In this document: in pieces, positions 35,241-46,163 of the stretch
Position numbering within the stretch: the stretch's first letter is position 1
Layout of the letters: the number at the start of each line of letters is the position of its first letter
The notes under the pieces: model-generated
Told to the model about the DNA's origin: nothing
The model's database searches: none
Seen by the model: the letters and a program-made list of their open reading frames with translations, nothing else
Assembly (NCBI GenBank): GCA_037178855.1
Contig: JASJZC010000001.1
Location: forward strand, 4,278,001 to 4,342,000
Length of the DNA stretch: 64,000 nucleotides
DNA from: Oscheius sp. JU75
Lineage: Eukaryota > Nematoda > Chromadorea > Rhabditida > Rhabditidae
Reading direction: 5' to 3'
Position numbers and translations under genes: made by a program

Positions 35241-36662
35241 TCTGGAAGAAAACAATGAGCTCGAAAAAAAACATGAAAGATGTAAGAGGGAATAAGTGAA
35301 AAGTCCAACTTTCGAATTTGCGATACGCGAACGCACATTTTTGCTGATTACAGTAACTCGAAATTCTTTTTTACGGTTCCTAGCAAGTATGTATTTGCGC
35401 AAAACCAGGTAGCCGAAAATGAGGAGAAAAGTAATAAGTAAAAGGAGAAGTTGTCGTTTCTTCATTGTTTTTGCAGTGCCAAATTGACTTATAGCAGGTC
35501 TACATTACTGGAACAGAAGCTCATGTCTCTTGCTATTTTTCAAAAAGTTGTATCATTCGATATTTTCCCCCTGTTCTCTTCATATTTATGCCATTTTCTT
35601 GTGGACCTATCAAGTACCTCTTATGTAAAAAAAAAAAAATTAACATCATACAGACGATTAGTCATTACATTTAGCTCGTTACGCATAGATGCAATCCTTT
35701 CTTTCTCTTCTTCTAGTGCAAACTTGCTCATAAAACATTTTAAATTTTCTCCCCCAGGGGAGAGACGAGTTTTCAAGGGCGCGACACCAAGTATAGGTGG
35801 CGGCGGCAAGATCAAAGAAAAGCGCTATCAGCTGCGGTTCCTTTCAAAACGAGGCCTCGATGCCTCTAATGACAAATGATTGTCTTATTGATTCACTATT
35901 CTCAGGGAGAAGCAGTCATTCTCACTATATGGACCTCGTAACTTGGTCAATTTATCACTGCGGCCGAGAGAGGGTACCCAGCACCTGTCCCTCTCCCAAC
36001 CAATCGTGCTTGCTCCTCTTTCTCTCGCTCTTCCTCGATAGATCTTCTAGCCCATCTGGCTGACCATCTATCACCGCCAGTCGCCTCTTACCCCCATTTA
36101 GAGACTCCTTGTCATTTGCTCGTGTTCTCACTCTCCAGCAGACATATTGTCCTCGAGAGCGTTCCTCGAGTCATTATTTGTCTTGTGCTAAAGCCTCGTT
36201 GGAGGTCTTAAGCCCCATGTAGCCGGAGAATGCAAAGGCACACACAATGTGAGAGCCGTCTGTTTTGGCGCCTACCACCGAGACCAGATGTCTTGCTTTA
36301 TGCTGTCAATAATCTGTCTCGTCTCCTAAAGAGATGCTTCAAAGACGACCGCTCTCTGATATCTTCCTCTCGATAACAGCCATGGGGCAAAACAGCACCG
36401 CTTCCGCTCGCTCTCTTTTTGACACAAAAAAACGTAAAAGTACCTCGGGATACTGACACCCGCTAATTATCCTCCCTTTGTCTTGGCATCCCCTTCGCGT
36501 TTCGGCTCTTTTGATGTTCAAACGAGGCGCCAGCTTCTTTTTGCCGAGACCATTTTCACTCCCACACAGCTGTGGTCATTTCTCTTTATCAGCTTCCTGG
36601 CATTTACCTTCACTAACTCACTTTCTTCTAGGGCCAACTCTGAAGGTTTTTTTTTCCGAAAA
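35241..36662. other. Intergenic region with a possible small membrane-protein gene
   Basis: About 1.4 kb between divergent BUD13 and Axin. On the minus strand there are two suggestive pieces: 35,720-35,640 encodes a short charged helix (FALEEEKERIASMRNELNVM), and 35,465-35,350 encodes KKRQLLLLLITFLLIFGYLV, a clear hydrophobic helix flanked by Lys/Arg. No splice join between them keeps phase convincingly. It may be a small tail-anchored protein gene just upstream of BUD13, or chance. The rest (35.9-36.6 kb) shows nothing. Confidence 0.25.
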
Positions 36663-38432
36663 ATGCTGAGTAGGTTCGAAACGGACGTGGAGGTGATTCT
36701 CGGCGATGGAATAGCTCTGGAATATTTTAAGGAATGGATCCGTTTAGTGAGTTTTAGTTTCAGGGATATAAAAACGTTTGTATTGTTTTTTTTGTTGTAG
36801 GCACATAATTTAATGAACAGGTAAGTAGAAATCACAGGCAGCGTCGCAAACTGCATAATATCCTAATTTTCGTCGACTCTAGGAGACTATAAAAAGAGAT
36901 TTAGGATCTGACCCGTGAAGAAGAAGCAATCGATTTGTACTTTGCCTTGAAAGGTTTCAAGAATTATTTGCGATATTCCGATGCGGCTCTCCGAGCACAA
37001 ACGATCCATCGGAAGTTCATAAGGTGAGTTCAGACCCCGACTAATCGAATAATGATCTTCAGTCTGAAAAGCGGCACTTGTGATTTTCTTCCCAGAGAGT
37101 CTCGCCAAGAAATGTCGAATCGAATTCACGGGCTCAAGCCCAACCAGCCGATTCAGCCAACACTTTTTGACCCCGTTTGGCTGCCCCTCTTGGAAATTCT
37201 CAAGTCTTGGCATGCGCACTTCGTCTGCTCAGAGCCCTTCAACCGGCTGATGGATGAGGGCAGGGAGGAATACCAGGAGGTCATGCCGCTAGCTCCTCCA
37301 GAAACGATGCGACGACAGAAAAAGTCCAGACATTTTTGTGAAGCATCCACTAGTAGACCCCTGGAAGACAAAGTAAAAAATGCTCGGACAAATTCCAATA
37401 TATTTTGTAGAAAAATGACATTCCTTATCGACATGAGAAGACCGAGGAACGAAACAGATTTGCCAGGGAGCTGACCTTGGAGCTGCAGAGGATATGCGAT
37501 GAGATTGCTAGACATGGAGAACAGGTTTTTGCCAGGTAGGATGCCAGAAAGAAAAGTAGAATCCTGTTCAGAGATCTGACCAAACCACTACCCTCGGAGT
37601 TCTCATTTAAGGAGAAAGTTCCCGAGAAGACACTGAGTGACGAGGAGTTGGAAAAGTATGCTGACAGGCTGGATAGACGGAGATCAGATTCGGAGTCTCC
37701 TCCAACGAGAAATTTCCTCCCCAAGGCTTTTACCCCGCTGGCTCCGACTGTCGCCGGCTACGATTTCAATATAAAAATACCGGAAAGATTCACCTACAAT
37801 GGCAGAAACACCATGTGGGTTGGAGGTCTTATAGAAAAATGTTCAGAAATTCAGAACCCCGGGTTTCAACGACACCAGCGGTTTTTGCAGTTCTGAGAGC
37901 GCCTACTTCAGCTCGGAAAGAAGCTATCGGAGCAATCGTGAGTCTCAAACCTGGTCAAAAAACATTTCAAATGTACAGCTTTCACTGAAAACTTCTCCAA
38001 GACGCCCTTCTCTTATACACTGCAGAGAAAATCTCGTCCAGTCCAGCAAAATTGCTTCGCTACTTTGCCGTACGTTTCGATCAACGCCAGCTTGAAAAAT
38101 CACATTCAGACGTCGCTCAACCCAGCCAAAAATCCAATGTCGGCTCTGGAGAGACGGGGAGGTAGCTCCATACTCGGCAGAGCTTTTCGGGCCCGTGATT
38201 ACGCTCTATCAGTTCAGAAAAACTTTTGCTATAAGACGTGACGAGAATTTGAGGTAGGTATGAGTCTTTTCGAAGGAAATCATAGAACTATTGCAGACTA
38301 CTGTTCAAGAGCCCATGTGAAGACGACTCGGCTCCCTTCCAATGGAGTCTGATCTCGGACGACAGCTCAGTTTTGCCACTGTTCGAGGGAAGAATTGTGG
38401 CCGAGTCGCGTCGTTACGTGGATTCTGACTAG
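36663..38432 (+). CDS. pry-1: Axin/PRY-1: RGS and DIX domain Wnt scaffold
   Basis: Axin scaffolds the beta-catenin destruction complex in Wnt signalling. Nine exons join in phase to 444 codons: 36663-36746, 36905-37023, 37063-37372, 37411-37535, 37572-37814, 37855-37937, 37979-38069, 38110-38253, 38297-38432. The RGS domain starts almost at the N-terminus (GIALEYFKEWIRLDLTREEE, FALKGFKNYLRYSD) and ends near SWHAHFVCSEPFNRLMDE; in Axin this region binds APC-type partners. The C-terminal DIX domain reads GEVAPYSAELFGPVITLYQF, RDENLRLLFKSPCEDD, SSVLPLFEGRIVAESR. The middle (DEELEKYADRLDRRRSD, then a Ser-rich stretch) is where GSK3 and beta-catenin sites would lie, but I cannot assign them. There is almost no sequence before the RGS domain, so a tankyrase-binding N-terminus is absent or in an unseen exon. 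Confidence 0.88.
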
Positions 38433-38487
38433 AGAAGAGGCGGTGATATGTCAATCTAGTCTTTCCTCCTACAGGGTGCAGAAAATC

Positions 38488-40033
38488 TCAGGACTCGTCC
38501 GTGATTCGAAATAAACTATATTGGCTCTTTATCCTCAATCCGAATTCATAATGTCTCTCAAAATCTTCGGTACGTCTCCTCCATCGATCAGATTGTCGAA
38601 TAAGCGGGCGATCAGCTGGAAATGGATGTAGGCTGGAAAGAGGGCAACTAACTCTATCAATGTCGGTTTCCACATAGACCATCTGCAAGAATTGGCCCTG
38701 TTCGTTGCAGATATTCAGTCTTCGTGAAACGTAGTCGCCCATTCGCGATATCTGGAAAGCATTTTGTTTTAGCTAAACAGCGTTATACTCTAGAAAGTTC
38801 GAGTCCTTTGTCCTCAAAGACAATGGCTTGCGATTCGTAGTTTCGAAGCTCATTTCCACGCACGACGCGAGCTTTGACATCGAGACAGAGTCCTTCATCG
38901 ATGAACCCCGCTGCAAAGGAGTCAAATGGACCAAGAATTTCGGATTAAATTACCTAAACTTGCAGCGGAAGTGCTGATAAAGGACTCGATCTGATCTTCT
39001 GCTACTGTCATACAGGTAACGCAGTGTTTTAATCGCTGACGAGCATAGGCCAAATTGACGGTATTTCTCTGGAAAACAGATGTATGGAAATGTACAAAGA
39101 ATCTTTACCTTAGTATGATAACCCATGCCGGAGCTCTGTAAAATGATAGGCCAGGTGTTATTTTCCGTGAACATTGTCTTTACAAAGGAGGATAGATGGG
39201 CGGAGAGGGAGTGTCCAACTGTAAAATGGGAAATTCTACTCAAAAAAAATTAGAACCAACCTACAAAAGTCTTCGGGAAGGAAGAAGATCCATCGGAGAA
39301 TGATAGAAAGTCGCTTGGATCCACGTTGAGTCCTTCCAGAATAGCTGCGCGGACAAAAGACGACGGTGAAATTAGCTGAGCATCTACAAAGAGGTCCAGA
39401 AGCTGATTTCTGAGGTTTCGATGAGAGGAGGGGGTAAAGAGAACTTACTTTATCTGATTTTGTAGTAACACGGGATAGCCGACTAGTGAAACGAGCTCGT
39501 GATCCTTGTCAATTCGCATCAGCCCCTTCCGACAAAGATAATCGGCGTGTTCTGGAACGAATTTTGTGGCAATACTACGACAAAATCATACTTGTTGGCT
39601 TCAACATGGCTTTCTCCTTCTTTCCAACGGAATGGACAAAATTTGGGAGTGAAAGAGCTTCAATTAAGCCATCTTTTGCGTCGCGAAGGGACTTTTTGGC
39701 CTCTCCGGCCTCTTCCTAAACAGAAAAAGTATGTGCGGCAATTTTCAAGACTAACCTTCGGTGTTTTTGTCCATTTCTCGTAGGCCTGGAACCAGGTGGT
39801 GTATTTGGTCTTTACAGAATTAACATCAATTTGTAGACGCCGCTCCTCGATAGTTCTTCGCAAGTTTTCTTCTTGTTCGAAGATGAATCTTGAAAACAAG
39901 ATATTAAATGAAGGTATAAGAAACAGACACACCTCAAATCAACGTTCGGGTCGACAACATGACCTCCTCCACCTCCTACGAACCTCGCCGCCAAGTTGTG
40001 CATGGATCGACGAGATAATCTTATGGAGATCAT
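38488..40033 (-). CDS. Mitochondrial seryl-tRNA-synthetase-like protein, catalytically degenerate
   Basis: The N-terminus (MISIRLSRRSMHNLAARFVG) is Arg/Ser-rich like a mitochondrial presequence. A SerRS-type helical arm follows (DLRFIFEQEENLRRTIEERR), then LIEALSLPNFVHS, matching the LPN..H signature after the arm. The catalytic half can be lined up with mitochondrial SerRS: FVRAAILEGLNVDP, TFVVGHSLSAHLSSF in the position of the TxE loop, ILQSSGMGYHTKRNT in the position of motif 2, and GDYVSRRLNICNEQGQFLQM in the position of motif 3 (TDFQSRR in active enzymes). The Thr/Glu of the TxE loop and the Arg-x-Glu of motif 2 are missing. This resembles the SLIMP class of SerRS paralogues rather than an active synthetase. 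It converges tail-to-tail on pry-1. Confidence 0.7.
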
Positions 40034-40704
40034 CTGAAATCAGTTATATTACGATGTTGCGACGTCCAAAAAGAGAACGGAAAAATCAGAGATAGAGCTC
40101 TGGAGCTGTGACTGACTGATTTTGTCTTGGCCGCTTAACAGTTTGTCATTTTTTTTAAACTTTTTTTTTGCAACGGTATGTGAGTGGGAAAAATAACAAA
40201 AAAAGACGGAAATGAATTATCAAGATTTGGAAAACCCTTTCTGTGGAAAATTTTTTAAATTCGAAATTTGCCGTGCTTTTATCCTCATTTTGTCAGCAAT
40301 CGAAGTTGTTATTTTCTCCCGTTATACACCTTCTATTTCCACATTTAGCACGTTGCTTTATGTCTGCCAGGTTTGAAAACTCATAAAAGAGGAACAAGTA
40401 GAAGCCTGTTTACGAAGATCTGACAGTGACAGAGCTGTATTCACAAGAGGAAATGATCTTTTTTTCGTTTCTTGCCAATTTTCCACCGAAACATGCAGCT
40501 GTTTGACTGCTATAAACATGGCAGTTTGTTGCCGGAGAACTGTTCTATGGCGCCCGCTGTTTACAGGCGTAAAATCATCACCCGAATGTTGAATTTTTCT
40601 GCCTATTTTCATCTTTTCCGTTTTGTTCATTGCTTTACGCAATTTTCCATCTCTGGACTTCTTACATTTTGTTAGAACAACGTTAACAATAGGTTTTAGG
40701 CAAA
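40034..40704. other. Divergent promoter region between the SerRS-like gene and pas-3
   Basis: About 670 AT-rich bases with T-runs near 40,150-40,170. Minus-strand ORF 40358-40642 has no recognisable content. It probably contains the promoters of both divergent genes and the trans-splice leader region of the pas-3 array. Confidence 0.4.
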
Positions 40705-41579
40705 ATGGCCCGCCGTTATGATAGTCGCACTACAATCTTCTCACCGGAGGGCAGATTGTACCAGGTTGGCGAACTTTTCTTTGATAAAAGGAGCTTGTTC
40801 TCCAGGTCGAATACGCCATGGAAGCTATTAGCCAGGCTGGAACTTGCCTCGGAATCTTGGCTCAGGATGGAGTTCTCATCGCGGCCGAGAAGAGAAACGT
40901 GCACAAGCTTCTTGATGACTCGGTTCTTGCCGAGAAGATTTATCGCCTCTCGGACAACGTTACCTGTACCGTGGCCGGAATCTCCGCCGATGCCAATATT
41001 CTCATCAATCATCTCCGGTGGTGGGCCGCCCAGTACAAGCTTCAGTACGGCGAGGACATGCCAGTTGAGCAGCTGGTCCAGAACCTCTGCAATGAGAAGC
41101 AGCGCTACACACAGATTGGAGGTTAGCATGAAATTTTGTAACATATTCACAACAACGTTTTCCAGGAAAACGTCCGTTCGGCGTCTCGCTGCTCTACATG
41201 GGCTGGGACAAGTACCACGGCTACCAGCTCTATCAGTCCGACCCGTCTGGCAACTATACCGGCTGGAAGGCTACCTGCATTGGAAACAACCACCAGTCGG
41301 CCGTGACTCTTCTGAAGCAGGAATACAAGCAGCCCACCCTGGAAGAGGCCAAGAAGCTTGCTGTCAAAGTTCTCTGGAAGACACTTGACGTGAAGCTCAC
41401 TCCTGAAAAAGGTAAGCCTTTCTCTTGATATGCAATTACCCTAAGCTTCAGTCGAAATGGCCTTCATGCTCCGACGCGACGGAAAGACGGTTGTAGAAGA
41501 AATTTCACACGCTGATTTGGAGGTTTTGATCAAGGAACAGGCCGATCGCGAGAAGGAGGCCGAAAGTGCCGCTCACTAA
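40705..41579 (+). CDS. pas-3: 20S proteasome subunit alpha-4 (PSMA4)
   Basis: Four exons (40705-40764, 40806-41121, 41166-41411, 41452-41579) encode about 249 residues. The N-terminus [20 protein letters not shown] followed by [17 protein letters not shown] is the alpha-type proteasome signature with the gate-forming N-terminal tail. [15 protein letters not shown] and [20 protein letters not shown] identify the alpha-4 (PSMA4, PAS-3) type. The C-terminus is Glu/Lys-rich, as usual. AATAAA at 41643-41648 lies 64 bases after the stop, and the next gene starts 100 bases later, the spacing typical of nematode operons. This is probably the first gene of a three-gene array. Confidence 0.96.
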
Positions 41580-41642
41580 TTTCTCTACCTATCCGTGTAT
41601 CGTCGTAACCCGTGATCTTGTATTACTTTTCTATTTATGAAC

Positions 41643-41648
41643 AATAAA
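41643..41648 (+). terminator. Poly(A) signal AATAAA for pas-3
   Basis: The exact hexamer lies 64 bases past the pas-3 stop codon and 100 bases before the USE1 start. This is where cleavage coupled to downstream trans-splicing would occur in a nematode operon. Confidence 0.6.
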
Positions 41649-41747
41649 CTTTTCATTTTACGGCCTATTCCAAAACTGGACGTGTTGCTGTATCACTCAA
41701 ACTTATCGTACATGCTGGAGGAAAATTAGTTAAAACGGGATAGTAGA

Positions 41748-42647
41748 ATGGCACTGAGCGAGTGCGAATTATCCTTTTTACGTCTTCTGGAGAGGACGAA
41801 GAAGCTGTCAAGAGATGATCTCAGCAAAAATGTATGGATCGTCAAGGCCTCCGCGACGCATCTTACCTCACTTCTGAGTCAAATGCAAGACGAAAAACGG
41901 TTTGTGTTCCGTCTTTTCCCACCTCATTTCCGCCTAGTACATACAATTCGGAAGTGTTGATGCAGTACGGGCGAGAAGTCAACCAGCTGACGATGTTGGT
42001 CGAAGCGGAGCAGAAGAAGAAGGTTGAAGATAGGTTGGCTGCTGTAGAGCAAATTCCAAGTCGATTCATGGACTTTAGCGACCAGAAAGGTAGCATTTAC
42101 ATAGTTTTTTTCACGAATTGTGTGTGATTCAGCAGCCACCACTTCACAAGAATCGTCCTCAGAGGTCCGTCTGCGAAACAAGTCCGTCTATCGAGCAGAT
42201 CTCCGACAGCAGCTACTCGGGGAGGACAGAAGACGACAGGCTGGAGGTGAATCTCACTTGTGTTCCCTAAATAATAACTATTTCTAGCCCACGTGGAAGA
42301 CGTCTCCAGACACGAGCAGATGCACGAGGATCTAGCCAACGAGCTGCTCAATATGACAAAGTCGTTGAAGATGAACATGAAAATTGCCGGAGATGTCATT
42401 CGAGACGATAATCAGGTTCGTTCCTCTTGATTTCTCGAAAAAAATGGTTGTTAAGAGACTCGGCAAAATGTCGCAGCAAGTGGATTCGAACAAGGAACGT
42501 CTCCAGGCCGAGAGTACACGCTTGGCCCATCATGCCTACAAGTGTGGTTTCGACTGTTTCATCATTTTCCTCTTCCTTTTCATCTTTTGGTCCTTTATTA
42601 GCATGGTAATCTTGATGAAAGTTTTCCCAAAACGGGTCTCTGCATAA
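41748..42647 (+). CDS. USE1: USE1 SNARE (ER-Golgi retrograde transport)
   Basis: USE1 is the ER Q-SNARE of the Golgi-to-ER complex with Sec20 and Syntaxin-18. The ATG at 41748 begins MALSECELSFLRLLERTKKL. The N-terminal region VLMQYGREVNQLTMLVEAEQ and the connecting VYRADLRQQLLGEDRRRQAG resemble human USE1 (SARYTSEMRSELLG-type). The SNARE helix runs HEDLANELLNMTKSLKMNMK, IAGDVIRDDNQ, MSQQVDSNKERLQAES. A C-terminal tail anchor follows (IIFLFLFIFWSFISMVILMK). Exons are short with introns of about 40-60 bases (first junction 41899/41938). It lies 168 bases after pas-3 and 107 bases before the next gene. Confidence 0.85.
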
Positions 42648-42753
42648 CTGTCTATCATCGGGTTGTATAGTCTGTGATAATTTACTGGTGTAATGAAAGT
42701 TCAGTAAGAAAGTTCGTTGTGTATATCCTGGCTTGCCGGAACTACTTTCCATT

Positions 42754-44698
42754 ATGCCACGCTGGAATACACGCTGTATTAGAATGAAGACATTGCTGCT
42801 GAGAAGGCGATGGCCGTTTTGTTGGTTCCGACTACAGTCGACGTCTTCCCAAAAAGATGACTGGCTGTCAAAGATGCTCCCGTCACAAGCGTTTCTAAAG
42901 AACCATGTTCGTTTTCCTGTTCACAAGGAGCGTCTGTCGAACAGAATCACGGAGCTTCATGTAAGGTTCATCTTCTCTGTTCCAGTCCACCTAAATGCCA
43001 CTCGATTTCGAACTTGTTTAGCACTACACAAGTCCCAGAAAAGATCTATTTTGATTCGAGCAATTCAGTAACAGTTGTACGTTCTGCCCGCTCCTGACTA
43101 CCGTCCAACTGACTTCGTTTCGATCATTTTCGACCCATTTCTGACCTAACCGTTCAGTTTCATCTGAAAATTTCTAGATCTTCCACGACAATCTTCTCTC
43201 CGGCCGCAGCATGCCCGTCTTAGACGATTCCAGCTGGCTGACCTTCTTCAGAATGCACAACCCGGAGGAACGGGTTCGATACCTTCTCGAGCTATCACCA
43301 GTCGAGTCGACAGCGGTTGTAAATGATGGAAGATTGGTACGTGTTTTGATCCCGTTTTTCCTACTGAACTGCTTCAGATTTCCGAAAGAAACGAGGAGCG
43401 ACATTCGAAAGGAGAAATGGTCTATGCTCCGGGCTACAACTCAATCTGGGAACTGCAGGGAGGCGATTTTCGAAGTTTGTTGACCTATTCTTCAATGAAA
43501 ACATATCTTTTAGGGAAGTTGGACACGATGTTCGTCAGTCGATTGCTAGCCCAGAAACGTGCTGACAGTTCCCTCCCAAAGCTGATTCTCGACTGCAGAT
43601 TCATGCGCGAATTTAGCGTCGCCATACAGAACAAATTCGCCAAGTTTGGCTCTTTACTTCTTCTAGAAAAAACAGCAGTTTAGACAGATCAACAATGCCC
43701 ACAATTCGAACTGGAACCTTCGCATTCCGTTCAACATGAGCATAGCCAACTTCTCGGCCGACTCACAGCTTTCGGATATAGTCAAGAGGTTAGCGATTTT
43801 GGAGCATCGATGATGAACGTAGCTTTTTACCCAATTCGAAATGGTTGGCATCGTTTTGTAGAAACTTGTGTTTTTTTGCTGTGGAGACAGCATCGCCCAA
43901 CTAGGCCCTAGGCCAATTTTATGAGTGCATTTGGTTGATTTTCATGAGATTTTCTCTAAGCAGAAGCTATTTTAGATCCTGGCTTTTCCGCTACGGACCG
44001 CCGTCGTCAAGGGAAAACTTCCAGTCGAATTCATTCTATCCATCAATCTCGGCCAGGTCGATAACGGAAGTTGCTGATTGTGCTCCAGGTATCCCTTCCC
44101 GACAACATTTTCCTCATAAGACACGCACTTCAGAATCCATAATGTACATTTCCTCGCGAGCCACCGAGTTCCTTCCGGAAGAGCCCCCGGCCGATGTGGG
44201 AGCCGTGGTCATTTGCGCCAGCCATGATATTCAGTCGTGGAGCAGCAGTTTGTCAGCTGCCAAAAAAGACGGCATCCGAGCATATAGGATACCTTTCCAG
44301 AGACACTCCATGTTGGTCTTTTTCCTCTTCTCAAACCTCACTATTTTTAGTATCGAATCTGGTCAAAAAACGTCGTATCTGTTCCCCGAACTGATCCCAA
44401 TACTCTCAGCCTACTTTTCCGGAAACGACATTGGAGAGCCGATTCGGTCGGCGATTTCTGCGTCACTCACACCGAGAAAAGGATCTGTCCGGGAAGAGAC
44501 GGAATTTGTAGAGGTTAGTTTCATCATGACCGCCTGGGTCACGGACTGATGATCTTTCAGAAGTACAAGGCAGCATGCAAATCGCTGGAGCTGGAGCAGT
44601 CGAGGCAACAGAAGTATCAACAGTGGCTGACGAGACCAGCCAAACCTCGAGTTCATAGATATTCGCGAGAGGAAAGAAGACAACGCCAAGCCGCTTAA
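42754..44698 (+). CDS. TRMT10C: TRMT10C-like mitochondrial RNase P protein 1 (tRNA methyltransferase fold)
   Basis: The ATG at 42754 gives an Arg-rich, aromatic N-terminus (MPRWNTRCIRMKTLLLRRRW) typical of a mitochondrial presequence. About eight exons join in phase. The body contains LPKLILDCRFMREFSVAIQN, FAKQINNAHNSNWNLRIPFN, then SIMYISSRATEFLPEEPPAD, VGAVVICASHDIQSWSSSLS, AAKKDGIRAYRIPFQ and a helical C-terminus. This order (a D-x-x-F-x-x-M/E strand, a YLSP/YISS-like strand, then the 'xVxIxxxxD...KKxGIRxxRxPF' loop) matches the SPOUT TRM10 family. The mitochondrial-type N-terminal extension favours TRMT10C/MRPP1, which methylates position 9 of mitochondrial tRNAs and is part of RNase P. 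Several donors are GTTTG or GTTGG types. It is third in the pas-3 array. Confidence 0.72.
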
Positions 44699-46163
44699 AA
44701 AAGTTATTTTGTTGTGTCAGAGTTTGTTAAATTTGTATGTTCGCCTCTCAATCTTCGTCATCTGGGGCCTCAATTACGTGGTTGGCAGAGCATGGAATGC
44801 CAGTCGACCAGCACTCTTTCCCAAAAGTTGGCTAAAAACAAGTGAAGTGGCTTCGAAATAATCAGAGCGGATCTTGCGCTGTTTGCTCAGCCATCCATCA
44901 GTCAATCGCCTGAGTCTGCTCTGTCCGTCAGCCTCCTAGTCATTTGAATAGGCGCTGATGAGAGCGAACCCCTTAGCGCATTTGCAATCCTAATCACTCT
45001 TGCCAAGAGTTTTCGCTATCCTTTTTGATATCCAATCGGTCATTTCACAGGTTTCTGTTAGAGTGTCCAGTTTCCTTGATCTCTGCCATTTTCTTTCCTT
45101 TTTCCCAAGTACCCATCTTGATGCCATAAAAGTCAATCAAAGTTCAAAGTGAAAGATGGTTAGTTGGACAATGATCCTAACGAGGGCGTACTCCTCGCAG
45201 TGAGTATCCATTATACATGGACGCGGCAACTATTTCCGCACTTTCTCGACTCTCACCACCACGCAGCTGATCCAGTCGTTTATCAGTTTTATTGCTCGCA
45301 CCTTCGATCCGTCTCGCTAGACCTACTGATCAGGAAGTCGTTGCCCAATACACAAAATAACGAACGCGTTTCGAGTGGCATGAGCTTCTGTGTTACAGTG
45401 CCGAATAAGGTGCTCTTGCTACTGATACATTTCATACTGATTAACCGCCTTCCTGCAATTTTTAACATTTATCCCGGCATTTTTGGTCTCCTTTTGGAGC
45501 TCTTCACTGGAAAAGTGAGATAAAAACATTTTCCTGGTCACTGGATGTGCTCAGTCGGGATTGAAAATTTGCTGAGGTGCGCTTATATTGGAGTAGGGCG
45601 CACCAGTTTGCGTTTTCGACTACAAGAGTAGAAGTGTTTTCACTTGCATTGCATTGGGATTGCAGTTGTAGTACAAAAAAAATAAAGTATTCACTTTACA
45701 ATTTCAATTAAATAGTTGTGTTCTAGCTGAAAAGGCGAGAGTTGCTTCCTACACTCTCAACTTAGCCAAACTCCAACTCATTTCATGCCCGATTGACTCC
45801 CCTAATGAGTGTGACTTCTCTTCCTCGTAATTCATTAGTGGACAACCGCTGTAACACTTCCCTGACATGAGCTCTCAGTCCTCACACCTTTTCCACCTGG
45901 GAGACATACTCTTAAGAGACTCGTTCTGCTGGCAGAGTTACATGCTTTCAGCACATTTCCGCCAGCCCTCTCTGATCTCTCTGCCTAAAAGCTATCTCGT
46001 AGATTGGCTGACCTGTCCGTGGAAACAATCATCTCTCCTTTCGCATCCGAACAGTCTTTCTCCATGCTTTGCGATGTGGTAGACAGGTTAAGGGGCGAGA
46101 AGACGCTCCCTGTCTTCGAGGAATATTTCCTTGTCTCTCTCCCTCTTTCTCGTTGCTTCCCAA
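44699..46163. other. Intergenic region, possible transposon end
   Basis: About 1.5 kb. ORF 45164-45523 (plus) has no recognisable composition. The inverted repeat GGTGCGC...GCGCACC at 45576-45604 resembles the repeat near 58.4 kb and is noted separately. No gene is supported. Confidence 0.4.
45576..45604. repeat. Hairpin-forming transposon-end-like repeat
   Basis: GGTGCGC (45576-45582) and its exact complement GCGCACC (45598-45604) enclose TTATATTGGAGTAGG. The left half, GGTGCGCTTATATT, is shared with 58406-58419 next to a decayed DDE transposase, suggesting a solo end or MITE of the same family. Confidence 0.45.

Noticed and set aside
35121-35465. BUD13 reading frame open upstream into a hydrophobic N-terminal extension
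   Set aside because: A TTCTTCCAG acceptor sits one base before the conserved ATG at 35240, and the conserved [11 protein letters not shown]-terminus fits that start. A nuclear splicing factor would not carry a membrane helix.
36801-36820. A 20-base micro-exon in the Axin RGS domain
   Set aside because: It has good splice sites but puts the next exon out of frame. Skipping it joins EWIRL to DLTREEE in phase and fits the RGS alignment.
45164-45523. 119-codon ORF between the TRMT10C-like gene and the small membrane protein
   Set aside because: Composition and codon use do not resemble neighbouring exons and no family or splice partners were seen.
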